A stretch of 64,000 nt of DNA from Phoenix dactylifera (Eukaryota > Streptophyta > Magnoliopsida > Arecales > Arecaceae). Positions within the stretch are counted from its first letter, which is position 1, and each line of letters starts with the position of its first letter. The notes beneath the pieces were generated by a model. The model was not told where the DNA came from, did no database searches, and saw only the letters and a list, made by a program, of their open reading frames with translations. The stretch spans positions 413,001-477,000 of the forward strand of contig NW_024067666.1 of NCBI RefSeq assembly GCF_009389715.1. The letters are read 5' to 3'. Positions 1 to 11,645 of this stretch are shown here, one piece after another. The position numbers and the translations under genes are program-made.

Positions 1-712
1 AGGTTGACCTTAGTAGAGGGTCCATGTCTAGTATTGTTGCGACTACCCATCGTGCTAGTCTTACCTCGACCATTGTCGGGCACCGCTTCATGAATTTCTA
101 TTGTGTAACCTACACTATGGTCTGATTGTTATTTCATAATTTGACTGGCTCGATTAGCCAGAGTAGACCGACCTGGATCGTTGGATGCTGTTATTTAATC
201 GACCCTATCCTTCCTGCACCCGACTGTTACCAGTTACCATTGAATCCATAATTAATAACCTTTGATCTTTTTTTTATTGGATATATGTTTTTTGATTAGA
301 TGGATTGAGTTATGCTGTACTGACTGATTCGAACAATTAGGTGTTGTCATCTAGCTTATCTTTCTATATGAATCTATTTTTTATAGTCAACCCTGATTTT
401 GTATGGGGCTATAATCATTCGGACAGGAATAAGTCCAACAAGATCTTCTACTCTGGTTCTAAATTTAGGTAACGTCTTGACCTTTTATTTATTTCGATTA
501 AAGGATAATAGAGATAATATGGGTAATTCAAATATTAGAACTCTAAAATTAGGTAATTATTGAATAATTAATTCATTAATATGGTGAGTGATTGATAATG
601 TATAAGTTGGTGTTATATTGATATTATACTGATTGGATATGTTAGGTGTGGATTGGTAGCATTGTAGCTGCATTAGATTGCGATAGAGGTAAGAATCTTT
701 GTACTCGAACAC
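1..712. other. AT-rich stretch, no gene seen
   Basis: I see no coding signal, RNA gene or recognisable element border here. The sequence is AT-rich with only short chance open frames. Confidence 0.5.
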
Positions 713-855
713 CATATATATATATATACATATATATACATATATACATATATACTTATATACATATATACAGTTATATACATATATATACATATATACA
801 TATATACATATATACATATATACATATATACATATATACATATATACATATATAG
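713..855. repeat. (ATATAC)n-type microsatellite
   Basis: About 140 bases of alternating TATA/CATA units (mostly ATATAC with small variations such as one 'cagtt' interruption). Open frames of 69-94 codons rich in Tyr/Ile/His crossing it are products of the repeat, not genes. Confidence 0.95.
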
Positions 856-1075
856 TACTGTGGGATTTGCATTGATGAATTTAGTTTGGCATGAATGATA
901 TATTTTCAGTACAAATATATTCATATGGTTATTATACATATCAGATATTGAGAAGATGATTATGTGAACAAAGATACCTTAAATTTGAGAGAAATTTATT
1001 GTATAAGTAGTAACTGATTTGACAAGAATAATATGTAAATCAGATAAACAAGATATGATTTGGAATAACCTCGTT

Positions 1076-1207
1076 ATGAGATAGTGCCTATGGGCTAACG
1101 TATGGAGATAGCCTTCACGAGCTTATGTATGAGATAGCCTCCATGGGCATAAGCATACGCCCATGGGCTAACGCACGAAGATAGCCTCTACAAGCTTACG
1201 CGTGGAA
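1076..1207. repeat. Degenerate minisatellite with gagatagcct motif
   Basis: Three to four diverged copies of a roughly 35-base unit built from 'gagatagcct', 'atgggcta' and 'acgcatgg'-like words. It may be a remnant of a repeat-bearing LTR, but no element borders are visible. The flanking 856-1075 and 1208-2309 hold no gene that I can support; there is a short TA/TG run at 1349-1370 and a CT run near 2265-2287. Confidence 0.6.
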
Positions 1208-2559
1208 TTTTGTTAGTCTTGGACTGAGTTGTGATCTTGATTAGTAAAAACCGGAAGTTAATCAATGAGAAATATGGAAATCAAGTTAATAAGAAATGGA
1301 TGAAATGACATAAAAAATTATTGTTGAACAATTGGTTACATTTGACATATATATATATGTGTGTGTGTATGTGCGCGCATGCACTTCTTTGAAAAGATGA
1401 TAATGAGAACTTATGTGCATGTTATTTGTATGTGCTTTTTAAGTATTGATACGATTTTCACTTTATATGGTATTGCTAATTGATTATTTTTTTATTACTT
1501 ATGGTGCAACAGTTCAAAATTCTTACTAGCCTATAAAGCTTACAACCCCCTCCCTCTTTTTTTTTTGCAAAGTTGCAGGTTGCATAGTACTTAGCAATTG
1601 TTGAGATCATAGGTGGAGGAGTGATTAAATAGAGCATCACTGATGCTAGTTGGATGATTAAATTTTATAATTGGACCAATTTTATATCACTGGTATTCAA
1701 CTCTTATATATAAAATTTGGCACGCGAAAGAGGTTTTGATTAATTTCAAACCTATATTAAATTCATCCTCCCTCATGAGTTGCATGAGGCCTTCGTATTC
1801 AAATTGAAGTCTGCCATTTTGTCAGCCATCCTTATAGAGCAATAGTGATAATGCCATTATTTTCCCAGATTTGTATAAATTAAGATTATTTAGAACTGAA
1901 ACTATTGATAATTACAACAACCATTATAACAAAAAATAGTGGCCAGTAACAAAAAATAAGGCAGTTTTTACTCAGTTTGTTGTTGATCAAGCAGTAAAGT
2001 ATTATTTTAATTGCTTGATGAGTAAGATTTGTAATTTAAGCCATATTATTTTATTGGTATTTCTTGTATATCGGTCCCTCAAATCTTTCATATTTGTATG
2101 AATGCCCCATCTTTTTCATATTTACATTAAAATCCTTATAATACATTAATACGGCAGCTTATTTCTTTTAGGTTCCTCTAGTTAACTAGGTCGAAAGAGA
2201 ATAGACCCTTTTTATTCCTCTAAGTGCATTAATTTTATAGCTTTTGGACATTTTGCCCCTCCTCTCTCTCTCTTTCTCTCTCTCTCCACTGTCAAAACAA
2301 AATTATGAGTAGGGGTGGCAATCAGGTCGGGTCGGACATAAATAAATCGGGTCAGATGCAGGTCGAGTCAGAAAAGCAAAAATATGAATCCGACATGTTT
2401 ATTAAACAAGTCAGGAATTACAACCTGAACTTGTCATGTTTAATAAACAGGTAACCCGATCCGATCCGTTTAACTTGTTTAATAAACAGATCAGAAATTA
2501 CAACCTAAACCGTTTAACCCAACCCGACCCGACTCGACCTGTTAAACAGGTAACCTACT

Positions 2560-3127
2560 AATCTGTTTGCCCTCCTCTTTCTCCGCCGCCTCCAAGAATG
2601 CCTTGAGACCCTCCTCCTGCTCCTTGTTATCGACCTTGGGGTTATTTTTCAGTGGCTTCCCACCGAATTCCGATCCTTCCTCGATCAAATGTCGGGCCAT
2701 GACGTCCTTCAGGTACAAAGGTCTCTCCTTGTTCGCAGCTTTGGGCTTCTCCTCTCCCTCTTCTTCATCGAAGGAGTAAATTTTTGCATCCTTTTGGAGG
2801 ACACTGGGGTCCTTCTTCCGAACCCTGACGAGGGCATTGAAGAACTGGAGGTCCCCTTTTAGCAAAAAAAAAAAAAAAAAAGAACTGGATGTCTCTCTTA
2901 CCGAAGTCAACGGGATCGTCGTTGCCATCGTCGAACGAGGACTCGTCCTCGTCGGAGTCGTCGGAGTTGCCAGCGAGGCCGCGCTTCTTGAGCTTCTCGT
3001 ACCTATGGAGAGCCTCTCACTTCTTGTTGTGCACCAATCGCCGGGCGTACTACTTGTCAACCTCGATCTTGGAGAGGTCGACGTCCTCGATGCCCGAATC
3101 GCAGGAGTCAAAGAGATTGATCCCCAT
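2560..3127 (-). pseudogene. Captured KRI1-like 5' gene fragment (ribosome biogenesis protein), broken
   Basis: Read on the minus strand from an ATG at 3127, the translation opens MGINLFDSCDSGIEDVD, then SKIEVDK and YARRLVHNKK, then an acidic SDDSDEDESS tract. After an interruption it continues with FFNALVRVRKKDPSVLQKDA and YLKDVMARHLIEEGSEF. This order matches the N-terminal part of KRI1, a nucleolar protein needed for 40S subunit assembly. Two in-frame stops (after IEVDK and after VHNKK) and an insertion at about 2854-2880 make it non-coding as it stands, and it ends after about 165 codons where KRI1 proteins run to several hundred. It lies wholly inside the hAT-type element at 2310-3453, so it is best read as transduplicated gene sequence. 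A direct repeat of the start-codon region (ccccatcgcggag, 3122 and 3160) sits in its former leader. Confidence 0.8.
2854..2880 (+). mobile_element. Tiny poly(A)-tailed insertion with 13-bp target duplication
   Basis: A 27-base insert, cccttttagc followed by 17 A, is bracketed by agaactggaggtc (2841-2853) and agaactggatgtc (2881-2893). This is the signature of an extremely 5'-truncated LINE-mobilised insertion. It splits the KRI1 fragment. Confidence 0.5.
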
Positions 3128-3453
3128 CGCGGAGTGGAGATATGGATCTAGGGTTCGATCCCCATCGCGGAGCGGAAAAGGATATGCGAACCAGAGCTAG
3201 GGTTTGATCTCTTAACAGCCGATTGAACTTCATTCATCCATCTGCACGGATTCAAAGCAGCTAAAATATATCTACAGGTTTCCATATATTAAACGGGTTA
3301 AACGGGTCAGACATCTAAAACCTATATCCGACCTAATTAATAAACATGTCAACTTGTTTACGACCCGAACCTATTTAGGCCAAACCCAAACCTATTTATG
3401 GCGGGTCGAATACGGATCGAGTTGACAGATCGGATCACATTTTGCCACCCCTA

Positions 3454-5972
3454 GTTATGAGGCCCCAGAGCTCTTGCTGCCTCCTCCATTGCAGTCGAGC
3501 AGCTTATTCAGGGACTTACACTTCCCATATATCCAGACCTATGTTTCAGAGGAGGGTCGGCACGATAGCTTAGACTACCCATGTTTCTCACTAAAATTAT
3601 GCCTGTCGTTATTGCATGGATGGGTATGATGAAATCTCTAGATCTTTTTTCCTATGATGAAGCAGGTTTCTTAATAAATTCCTAGTTTAGATGGGAGCAC
3701 TCTTATTATTGAATCTAATGGCCGAAAGAAACTAAAAGTTAGAAGGTCATGAGACCCTATGTTGAGAACCCATGAATTGTAGTCTTGTATGTCATGAGCT
3801 ACCTTCAACTCTTGTTTTCGTCGTAAAAGGCTGTCTTGTTGTCTGTGATGACCCAAGAACTGTAGTCTTCTATTCTATGTCTGGTCTCAAGGGCGAGCCC
3901 CTCAAGCGGCAGGACTCATTTTGTCGGTGATGAACACTGCAAGCAGATGCCAGTCTCCGGCAGGTTCAGTGGCCTCAAGAACTTCAACTCCGGTGGCCTC
4001 CTCAAGTCCCAGAAGTATGTCGACTTACCGGCCGTGAAGTATGGTATCATCAAGTGGGGTTCATTGATATATATATTTTGTTGTAAAGGGGATGCAGCAT
4101 TCTATAGTTGACTAGTACCCTTGGAGAATTTTAGAGGCATAGCAACCATGCATGTAAGCATTTTAGGTATTTGCCAAATATCTGTAGGAGAGAGTTGTAG
4201 TGGTTTTCAATGCTTGGATGGCTGACTATCATGGTGTCTCCTTCCATCCAAACCTCTGAAACCTTCATGCAATTACCATGATATGGACAATTGTCTCAGT
4301 ACTGACCTCCAAGCAGGCTACAGAAGAAAATATTGTGATTCATCTATCCACTAACAGATCTCGTGTTACTTAGTGGGATCAGATATTAATTGTGCTTGAG
4401 TTGCCACTTTGATTGTAAATACAATAGAACCAATTCAAGGATGAGGTTTATCATCAAAACTGTATTTAGGAACTGGATGACATGGTCTATTGGTTAGGAA
4501 TATGAGATCTAGGAAGTTTTCCATATGTTACAACTTGAACAAATTTTCCATATCCACCTGGAGGGCAATGATATTGTGAACAAGTTGAAAAAACAAGCCA
4601 GTGGAAGAAGAAGTGTTGCTTTCAAGTAGTAGGACAATCTGTTGATTAAGATAATTTTTCTCATTCAACAAGATTAGATGCAAGATTTCTCAAATTTTTG
4701 TTTCAAACCTATACTGATTTCTTACAGGCATAGTATAGCACGTCCCTGCAGCGATGCATGTGATAATACCGGAGTTGACGCAAAACATGCACCATGCATC
4801 GGTATGGCGACGCATTGAGCTCCTCTTAGATCCATACCAGATTAGCATGCTATATCGATCTGTACAAACTGGTACTAATCGATATTTAACGTTTTGATTA
4901 CAGGATTTGTAATTATTTGACTGTAAGTCTATGGACTAAATCATTTGAAAAGAAAGTTTCTAAAACCTTAATAAAGTTATCACTGTTTAGACTTCGGCCG
5001 ATGTGTGCCCATTAATGAAAACAGAGGTTAGAGAAACGTCATCGAAGACATGGAAGACATCCAGTGCCCTCCACCTATATCAGAAGAGGACTTGTATTGG
5101 TCTCTAGAAAACTCGCCAAGCAACGGCTATAACTCTTGGAAGACTTTGATAATGTGAAGCTACCTATTATTGTTCTTGGATGTTGATGTGCATGGTAGAT
5201 ATTTGCACCACTTGTCAAACTATCAACAGGAACCTATGGAACCCTTCTTAATTTGGGAACTAGCATGACAGCTACCTAGCTATATCAGTTGTCTGGTCCT
5301 AGCTAGTTTGCCATTTTCAGTGTCTAACCACAGAACTTACGAAAACCTAGAATACCAGACAGCTACATGTTTCAAGTTGTTTGGTGCTGCTTTGCCACGT
5401 ACTTCTAATGTTATGTGGACAAAATTAATGTTGACAGCTGATCGATCGTTGCGTGTAATTGCTCTCATTTCTGCAACCCAGGCATTCAAAGTCAACATTA
5501 AAACTTCTTCCATTTCTCCTTCAAACTTTTAAAAAATATGTGCATTATTCCGAAGGTTGAGAGCTTGCAGACTTTGGACGCAACCATATTCACTATGTTC
5601 TACTTCTACACTTTTTTTACATACCAATTAATGTGAAACTCCATATGCACATCAAATCCTTTTATACTGCAACTTATAAATCACAAACATCTTTAAAACA
5701 ACTTATAAATACTTAGAGCAAACGACAACTAAACGTCTTGGCTGTCTATTTAACTGATTAGTGTGTTATATACACACAAAGCAATACATTGGGTCTCCAA
5801 AAATTGACACCTCAAAAATATATACTTATACAAGTAGAATTCACACACATATCCTTATATTAGAACTTGGCATAGAACTGTCAAGCTTAGCTACTTAATA
5901 GTTACTCTGTAATATTGTCTTATAATTTACATACAGGAATAGAAAAAGAAAAAAAAAACATGTAGTTGTACT
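3454..5972. other. Intergenic stretch; one coding-like patch, otherwise nothing seen
   Basis: A GC-richer patch at about 3885-4065 reads without a stop on the plus strand and includes the peptide SGLKNFNSGGLLKSQKYVDL. I do not recognise it and cannot define exon borders; it could be a gene or pseudogene fragment. The rest is AT-rich without supportable features. Confidence 0.35.
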
Positions 5973-7609
5973 TTAAGTGTACCTACAGAAATGAGTTTTG
6001 CTTGTATCAGTCATGAACTCCATTATCCTTCCAAGTTCATCCCAGTTGCCATCTTTGAAGAACTCGTTTGTGCTCGGATACGGAATGTTTGGATGCCATG
6101 TTGTTAAAGGAGCTTGAACTATTGGGTTCCATTGGCTTGCAAGTATCTGGTTCTTTTCTTCATAGTAACTAGTAATCAACTTCATGTCACCTTGCAGAAT
6201 GCTTGAGGAACCGAGGCACTTGTACTCATTTCCAGTATCAGACTCAAAGCTGCTCGTTTTGGAACTCGAGTCGGTTGACATTTGCTTGCTAGCTGATACT
6301 TTGCAACCTTGTGGATATTTCTTGTAGGAAACGTTCCTCTTGAAGATTCGACATATCGTCCAAATTTCCTGTAAGCCCATTAGGGAGAAACTATGAGCAC
6401 AATTCAGATCCTCCATGCAATAAAAATGATTAAAGAAATTATGACAGTAGAATGAGAATTTTCACGTACAGCTTCCTGGATTCTTGGGGAATTGTCATCG
6501 TTCTTGTCACTAGCTGGAAGGCGGAATTCGTGCATCATCCAATCAGTTTTGGTGCCTTTTCCTGCACTTCCTCTATAGTAAACCAAAGACTTCTTTAGGC
6601 CGATGCAGTCACCAGCATCACCTGTGGAGTATATCGGCCTGTCGATGCCGGTTGCCTTCCAAAAACCAGACTCAGTCACCCTATTGGGCCTTATGCTGTT
6701 CTTATACTTCCTTCCCCTAAGACAAAAGAAGTACCATTCCTTCTCTCCTCCGGCAGCGCTAACTTTTACAAGGTCATAAAACACATATAACGAATTTGAG
6801 CTAGAAATAAATTCTCGATCAGTCAGCCAGATTCTATAGTATATTTACTATATAATGGATTTAAGATCTGAAAGTTGGAACAATTTTGGCTACAAATGAT
6901 CACATAGACTATTAGTCTACTGTGGGGGTAAAATCTATAACATCATTTATGGACAATCGATCGATCTTATGCGTCTGTGACTTACTTCCATATATGAGCT
7001 GTTTCTTTCTAGTATTCCCCCAAGTTAGATCAGTTAATCTCTTTCTTCCTAGCTAATCAACTTCCAACATAACAAGATAATTAAACCTATAAGTTCACTT
7101 TAAGTGCTATGAGTTTGCATGGTCGCAGTAGTTGAAATTAATCTAATAACTGTTATACAAGTTTTTGTATGATACATAGGTTGGAGGTTGGTAGTTTATA
7201 GTTGGCAAGGGAAGAAGGACCTACTTATGCCATAAAATCAAAACAAACTATTATATCCTCATATTATTAAAAATAAAAGAAATGAAGAAAAAACCTACTG
7301 ATCTGTGAAGACGAGATCGATAAGCCATTCAGTAATTGTTAATACCCTTTATTTGTTTCAACTATAAGAAGCAAAAGAACATGCAATAGAAGAAAGAGAG
7401 ATCAACTTACTTGGAAGATCCCATGGATCATACTTGTAGATATCTATCTGCTTGATTATTTCTATTCTAAGATGCTTCTTCTCCACCTTCCGACGGAGAT
7501 AGAACCCGACGAGCTCTTCATCTGTGGGGTGGAACCGGAATCCAGGAAGCACTACATCCTCCTCCTCTTCTAGCACTGTCTTTTGCTCTCCCTTACTTCT
7601 CTTATCCAT
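5973..7609 (-). CDS. NAC-domain transcription factor, JUB1/NAC042-like (3 exons)
   Basis: This is a nuclear DNA-binding transcription factor. Exons on the minus strand are 7609-7411, 6762-6470 and 6368-5973, with GT-AG introns and phases that join into 888 nt (295 aa plus stop). The NAC domain fills residues 20-175. Subdomain A is [14 protein letters not shown] is [13 protein letters not shown] is [17 protein letters not shown] with FWKATG, D is [20 protein letters not shown], and E is [11 protein letters not shown] after the second intron. The C-terminal 120 residues are Ser/Asn/Trp-rich and poorly conserved, as expected for the activation region. Both intron positions match the usual NAC gene plan. 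The SKTSSFESD tract and overall length resemble Arabidopsis JUNGBRUNNEN1 (ANAC042), a regulator of stress response and longevity; that orthology is inference. No transmembrane segment is visible, so it is not a membrane-tethered NAC. Confidence 0.93.
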
Positions 7610-8112
7610 CTTCTACTCCTCCATCGACCACTCTATCACCCTCTCTCTCTAGCTCTCCTTCTACAGTTTGTTGTTCATGTAACAAGGCATTGGAAAGAAC
7701 ATAAAGAGGGTCTACCAGAATTAGCTTTTCTCTGGCTATAAATGCGAAGCCTTACATGAAATTAAGGTGGTAGCCTTGGTCCAAGTCATGAGCTTTGAAC
7801 TCGCAACTCTTCACAGGCGTACAGAGCCAGATGTGGCTCTCTCTCCGCTGTGGAAGAAGTCTTCCGAATGGAAGGACGCAGTGGGTGGCCTTGTAGCACG
7901 CTTGAGGCACGTGACTAAGGGACAAAGTCGTAGCTAAATGCAGCAAGGGAGAAGCTGCCAGCCGTCTGATCCGCCACCTTCTTCAAGAATGGCGGAAAGA
8001 CCGATCTGATGGTCCATGATTCTGATGGCTCTTAAACAAAATGCTCCGCGAGTCAGTATAACCGAGGCTTCTTTTGTCTACGTCCTCTCCATGTGGCTAG
8101 AATTGCAGTACG

Positions 8113-8115
<3 letters not shown>
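7610..8115. promoter_or_regulatory. Upstream region of the NAC gene
   Basis: Read on the minus strand, the 80 bases before the NAC start codon include GA-rich runs (ct-rich on plus, 7636-7665), typical of a plant 5' leader. I could not fix a TATA box or start site. The remainder up to the GA repeat holds only short chance frames. Confidence 0.35.

Positions 8116-8157
<42 letters not shown>
8116..8157. repeat. (GA)n microsatellite
   Basis: About 21 uninterrupted GA units. The Ser/Leu-repeat open frames seen opposite it are artefacts of the repeat. Confidence 0.97.
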
Positions 8158-8158
<1 letters not shown>

Positions 8159-9603
8159 GAGAACAAAACGTTGAGAAGCTTCCAACCCCACCTTTTCCCC
8201 AAAGCCCTCTGCATGCCATTTCCAACCATTCCCACGGGGCAAGGTAAGGATGGGGATTGAAGGCTCTCCCATGGATTCTTCCTGATGTGTAAGATGTGGA
8301 CCGCATAGATATCCTAAATATCAATTGAAAATTAAGCCATGATATAAAGGATAAAGGATATGAAGTCACAAAAATTTAATTATATATGTTATATAAAGTG
8401 AGGGAAGGTGTCAAGTTACTGTCTGAAAAAGCTTTTTAGTAATTGTATGAGAGGCTGCGGGTCGGATTCCATTTTCACTAAGATATTTATGAAAAAACAA
8501 AACGATTTTTGGAGAGAAGGTCCCTCTACTATATATACCTATTATTAATTTTTTTCTTTCATAATATAAATAATATATTAAGGTCACATAAGAATCATTT
8601 GAAAAAGAAAGATCATACAACCATAATTATATATATGGGCAGATCATAATATGAATCAAGCCATACCATGCCACTTGGTCTCCTCATAGTTGTGCATCAT
8701 AAATCCTTGTATCGCTATCATAGATTATAATAAAAATAAATTTTAAAATTTTTTGCTATGTAGAATATCAAGAGATCTAGATGATAAAGCATAATATGCA
8801 AATTTATGAACTAGAGTTATGTTGATAATTTAAAATAACAAAAAAAACCCATAAAGAACTAGAAAGCAAGAAATACATGATTGATGCTAGCCTCAAATAT
8901 TTATTTATGATCTATATAAGATTAAAAAAACTGCAATTATCATTAAAAACATTTTGCGTCGAATAAATATATAAATGTTGACCTTAGATACCAACGAGAC
9001 CGCATACTTTTTTGCTGCTTTTGACATTGAATGGTCTTTGAGATTGACACCCCTTAACAATAATATCTTCAATTGATAGCCAAATAAATCTTAGAATTTA
9101 AAGACCACAATAGAAGAGACAACAAAGAACATATAACACTAGAAATCTCCATCTTCTCAGAAGAAAGAAATTGTGGATCAGGTATTGGAATTTTATTGAA
9201 ACATCATTTTCCTTCAACTTTAAAGTTTAGCATACCCATCCACAAATATATTCAACTGCTATCATGCTTTGATTTTGATGTTGTTAGCCCAAAATATATT
9301 TATCAATGTTGATCAAAACTTTAAGAGAATTTTGGAAAATCAATTTAAAATAAAATCAACGCACAGGATATAGAATTTGTAAAACTTTACGTTCAAGGTA
9401 CTTTGTATTTAAATGATATTTCTTTAGAACTGAAATGCATCTTTGAAAGCCATTTATGAGATAGGTTCATGAGATAGGGACTTGCCATCATTTTTCCATC
9501 AACATGAGATCAACATGAGAATGGTCTACAAAATCATTTTAATATTATTGCTGAGCCATCCTATGTCATTGATGGAATTAAAAGGCATCCCATGTTGATT
9601 AAA
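8158..9603. other. AT-rich intergenic, nothing supportable
   Basis: No gene, RNA or element border recognised on either strand. Confidence 0.5.
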
Positions 9604-9720
9604 TGAGGATCCATCTCACATCGGCTATACACTGGGTATATAGATCTTGAGTTCTTATATAGGGCCAAAGAATCCAAATAATACTTTCTTGCTAGCCTTT
9701 TGAAAGTGCTTTGGTTTGTT
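9604..9720 (+). mobile_element. Solo LTR remnant of the TRIM family seen at 57385-58824
   Basis: It shares, in order, the LTR words tgaggatcc, cacatcggc, tgggta..agatcttgag, ttatatag, ccaaataata and gctagcc with the array LTRs (in the opposite orientation to that array). It is an old, diverged fossil; the first part of the LTR is shortened. Confidence 0.6.
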
Positions 9721-10136
9721 TTCAGTAAAAACTATTGATTGTTTTTCTGATTTTTTTTTGGAGCCCTACTCTTTATTTGTATCAAAAAAGAAAAAGAAAA
9801 CTTAAGTGCACTAATTTGGTGTCGGGCATTTTCGACAATTATAATTTAAAGTAAAAATATTTTTCTTTACCTGAGAATCCATCCACCATTATATGACTGT
9901 TATAAAAAAATGCAAACCATAAAAGAATGCCTACTATAAATGCATAAGGGTGGCAGCTAAATTGGCATGTAAGCTATGCTAATGATCGAATGAATCTATT
10001 CTAGTCTCTTCAATCAGAAAAATACTTTACATATAAGGGCCCATGATTATCAAAATTTAAACCGTTAAACATGGTTGATGATATACTATTTTAGTGGGAA
10101 AGCATGACTCCTCAAGTAGGATATATAATAATATTA

Positions 10137-10266
10137 TGAGGATCCATGCGGATATATATCTAGTTCACATTGGTTATACATCGGATAGATCTTGGATGCT
10201 TATACAAGATTAAAAAATCCTAACAGTACCTTCTGCTTAGCTTTTTTAGGTGAAGTTCCGCTTATA
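10137..10266 (+). mobile_element. Solo LTR remnant, same TRIM family
   Basis: It begins tgaggatccatgcgg and carries ttcacattggttat, ggatagatcttgg, ttatacaag and a degraded gctagcc end. Diverged; no internal domain adjoins it. Confidence 0.6.
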
Positions 10267-10410
10267 TATTAATGCGAACCTAGTCCATGGCTCATGTATG
10301 ACTAGATCTCTTAGGGCTAACCACTAAGTGATTTTGAAATTTTTAATTGAATTTGACTAATTAGTTTGGATTTGGACTTTTGAACCAGTGAGGATAAGGG
10401 TGTGCATGAG

Positions 10411-10555
10411 AAATTGTGTATCCAAAAATCATGTATGCATATAATTTAGTCTACATTAATTGATTATTTACTGAAAAGAATTTGGATACTTATACAAAGC
10501 TAAGGAAAGCAAATAATGTCTTCTAACCTTTCCAGCGAAAGTCATGAGTCCTCGT
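10411..10555 (+). mobile_element. Probable diverged TRIM LTR remnant
   Basis: The words tttagtctacatt, ttggatacttatacaa and aaataatgtcttc line up with the TRIM LTR, but borders are poor. A second fragment sharing aaagctaagga, aaataata and agcaaaagtcatgagtc lies at about 11582-11645. Confidence 0.4.
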
Positions 10556-11645
10556 AGGTATTCTATTTTAAAAATTAAAGTAATATACTGATCTTGAAAA
10601 AGCCAGAGCCATCAATTGGATTGTGGTGAGAATATTGATCGATAGGTATAAGGTTATTTATATCTTTACTTCCTACTTATTTGTTTATCTATTTATTTGT
10701 TTTTTTGTAACAGTAAAAGAAAAATTGTAAAACATGCAATTCATGTGCAGCTATATATATCCTTCTTTGTTTTTCATACCAAGAACCCGGCAAACAACAG
10801 AAGCATTCTAATTTGTTGCTCTACTTCCCGTGCTCATGACGCAAGGCCTTACATTTTATTGCCCTTGCATGACATTTAATTTTCTGCAACAGAAGTACCC
10901 AATAGTTCCACTTTATTTGTTACCATATTCTTTGGATTGAATCAACTCTCTGAATGGCCTAATAATCACATGACACTCACCTACCATTTATTTATTGTAC
11001 TAATCTTTAACTACCACATAAAACGAGGAGTGGAGCAGGGATAAGTAGGAGTATTCTGCCCATAATTCCACGTACCAACACCGTATATCTCTAAGCTCTT
11101 GAGTTTGAATCAATAAAATCATACCATCCCTACAACATCTCCTAACCCTAATTAGTTCTCTGTCTACTTAATTTTCTTTCGATCTATTACCGTGAGAATT
11201 GGGCATATGCAAAGCATGTAGTTTATTTAATAAAAAAGGAATTTTTTTTGGATGAGATTCGATAAGTGTATTCGTTGTATTAACTTATATTCTTTAATTT
11301 TCCATTTTTCAGTTGTTTGTTTGATATATGGAGGGGTATTTACAAAAAAAATGATGTACTTATAAAATGGAAGTGGAACAAAAGCCTGAAGAGACATCTC
11401 GACATACTAGTGCTCCCTGTGTTTCAAATAAAGGCAAGATTTTAGCATACATGAATACAAGTCGGAGGCAGTATGAATTATTGTGATTTTCTAATGTGAT
11501 CAAAAATTTTTCTTTTTTCTTTTTTTTGGGGGGGGCGGGGCTGGGGTGGTTAAGGTTTTTACATCTTAATAATAACGCCTTCTGCAAAGCTAAGGAATAT
11601 AAATAATAACTTCTGACTAATTTTTCTAGCAAAAGTCATGAGTCA

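Larger units (their letters stand above)
2310..3453. mobile_element. Non-autonomous hAT-type DNA transposon carrying a KRI1 gene fragment
   Basis: The element starts with taggggtggcaa and ends with the inverted ttgccaccccta. It is flanked by an 8-bp duplication (attatgag at 2302-2309, gttatgag at 3454-3461, one mismatch), which fits hAT-superfamily insertion. Both subterminal regions are packed with short gacccgac/gggtcgg words, and the interior (about 2560-3230) is GC-rich and derived from a host gene. No transposase is present, so movement would need one supplied in trans. A related copy lies at 41150-42147. hAT assignment rests on target-site length and TIR style. Confidence 0.85.

Noticed and set aside
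557-939. Open frames of 69-94 codons (Tyr/Ile rich) on both strands
   Set aside because: They are translations of the ATATAC microsatellite with no family resemblance.
2542-3111. A 189-codon minus-strand frame as a real gene
   Set aside because: Its first part is the wrong frame of the KRI1 fragment; only the second part is in the KRI1 frame. It lies inside a transposon and the true frame has stops.
8053-8369. Ser/Leu-repeat open frames
   Set aside because: Products of the GA microsatellite.
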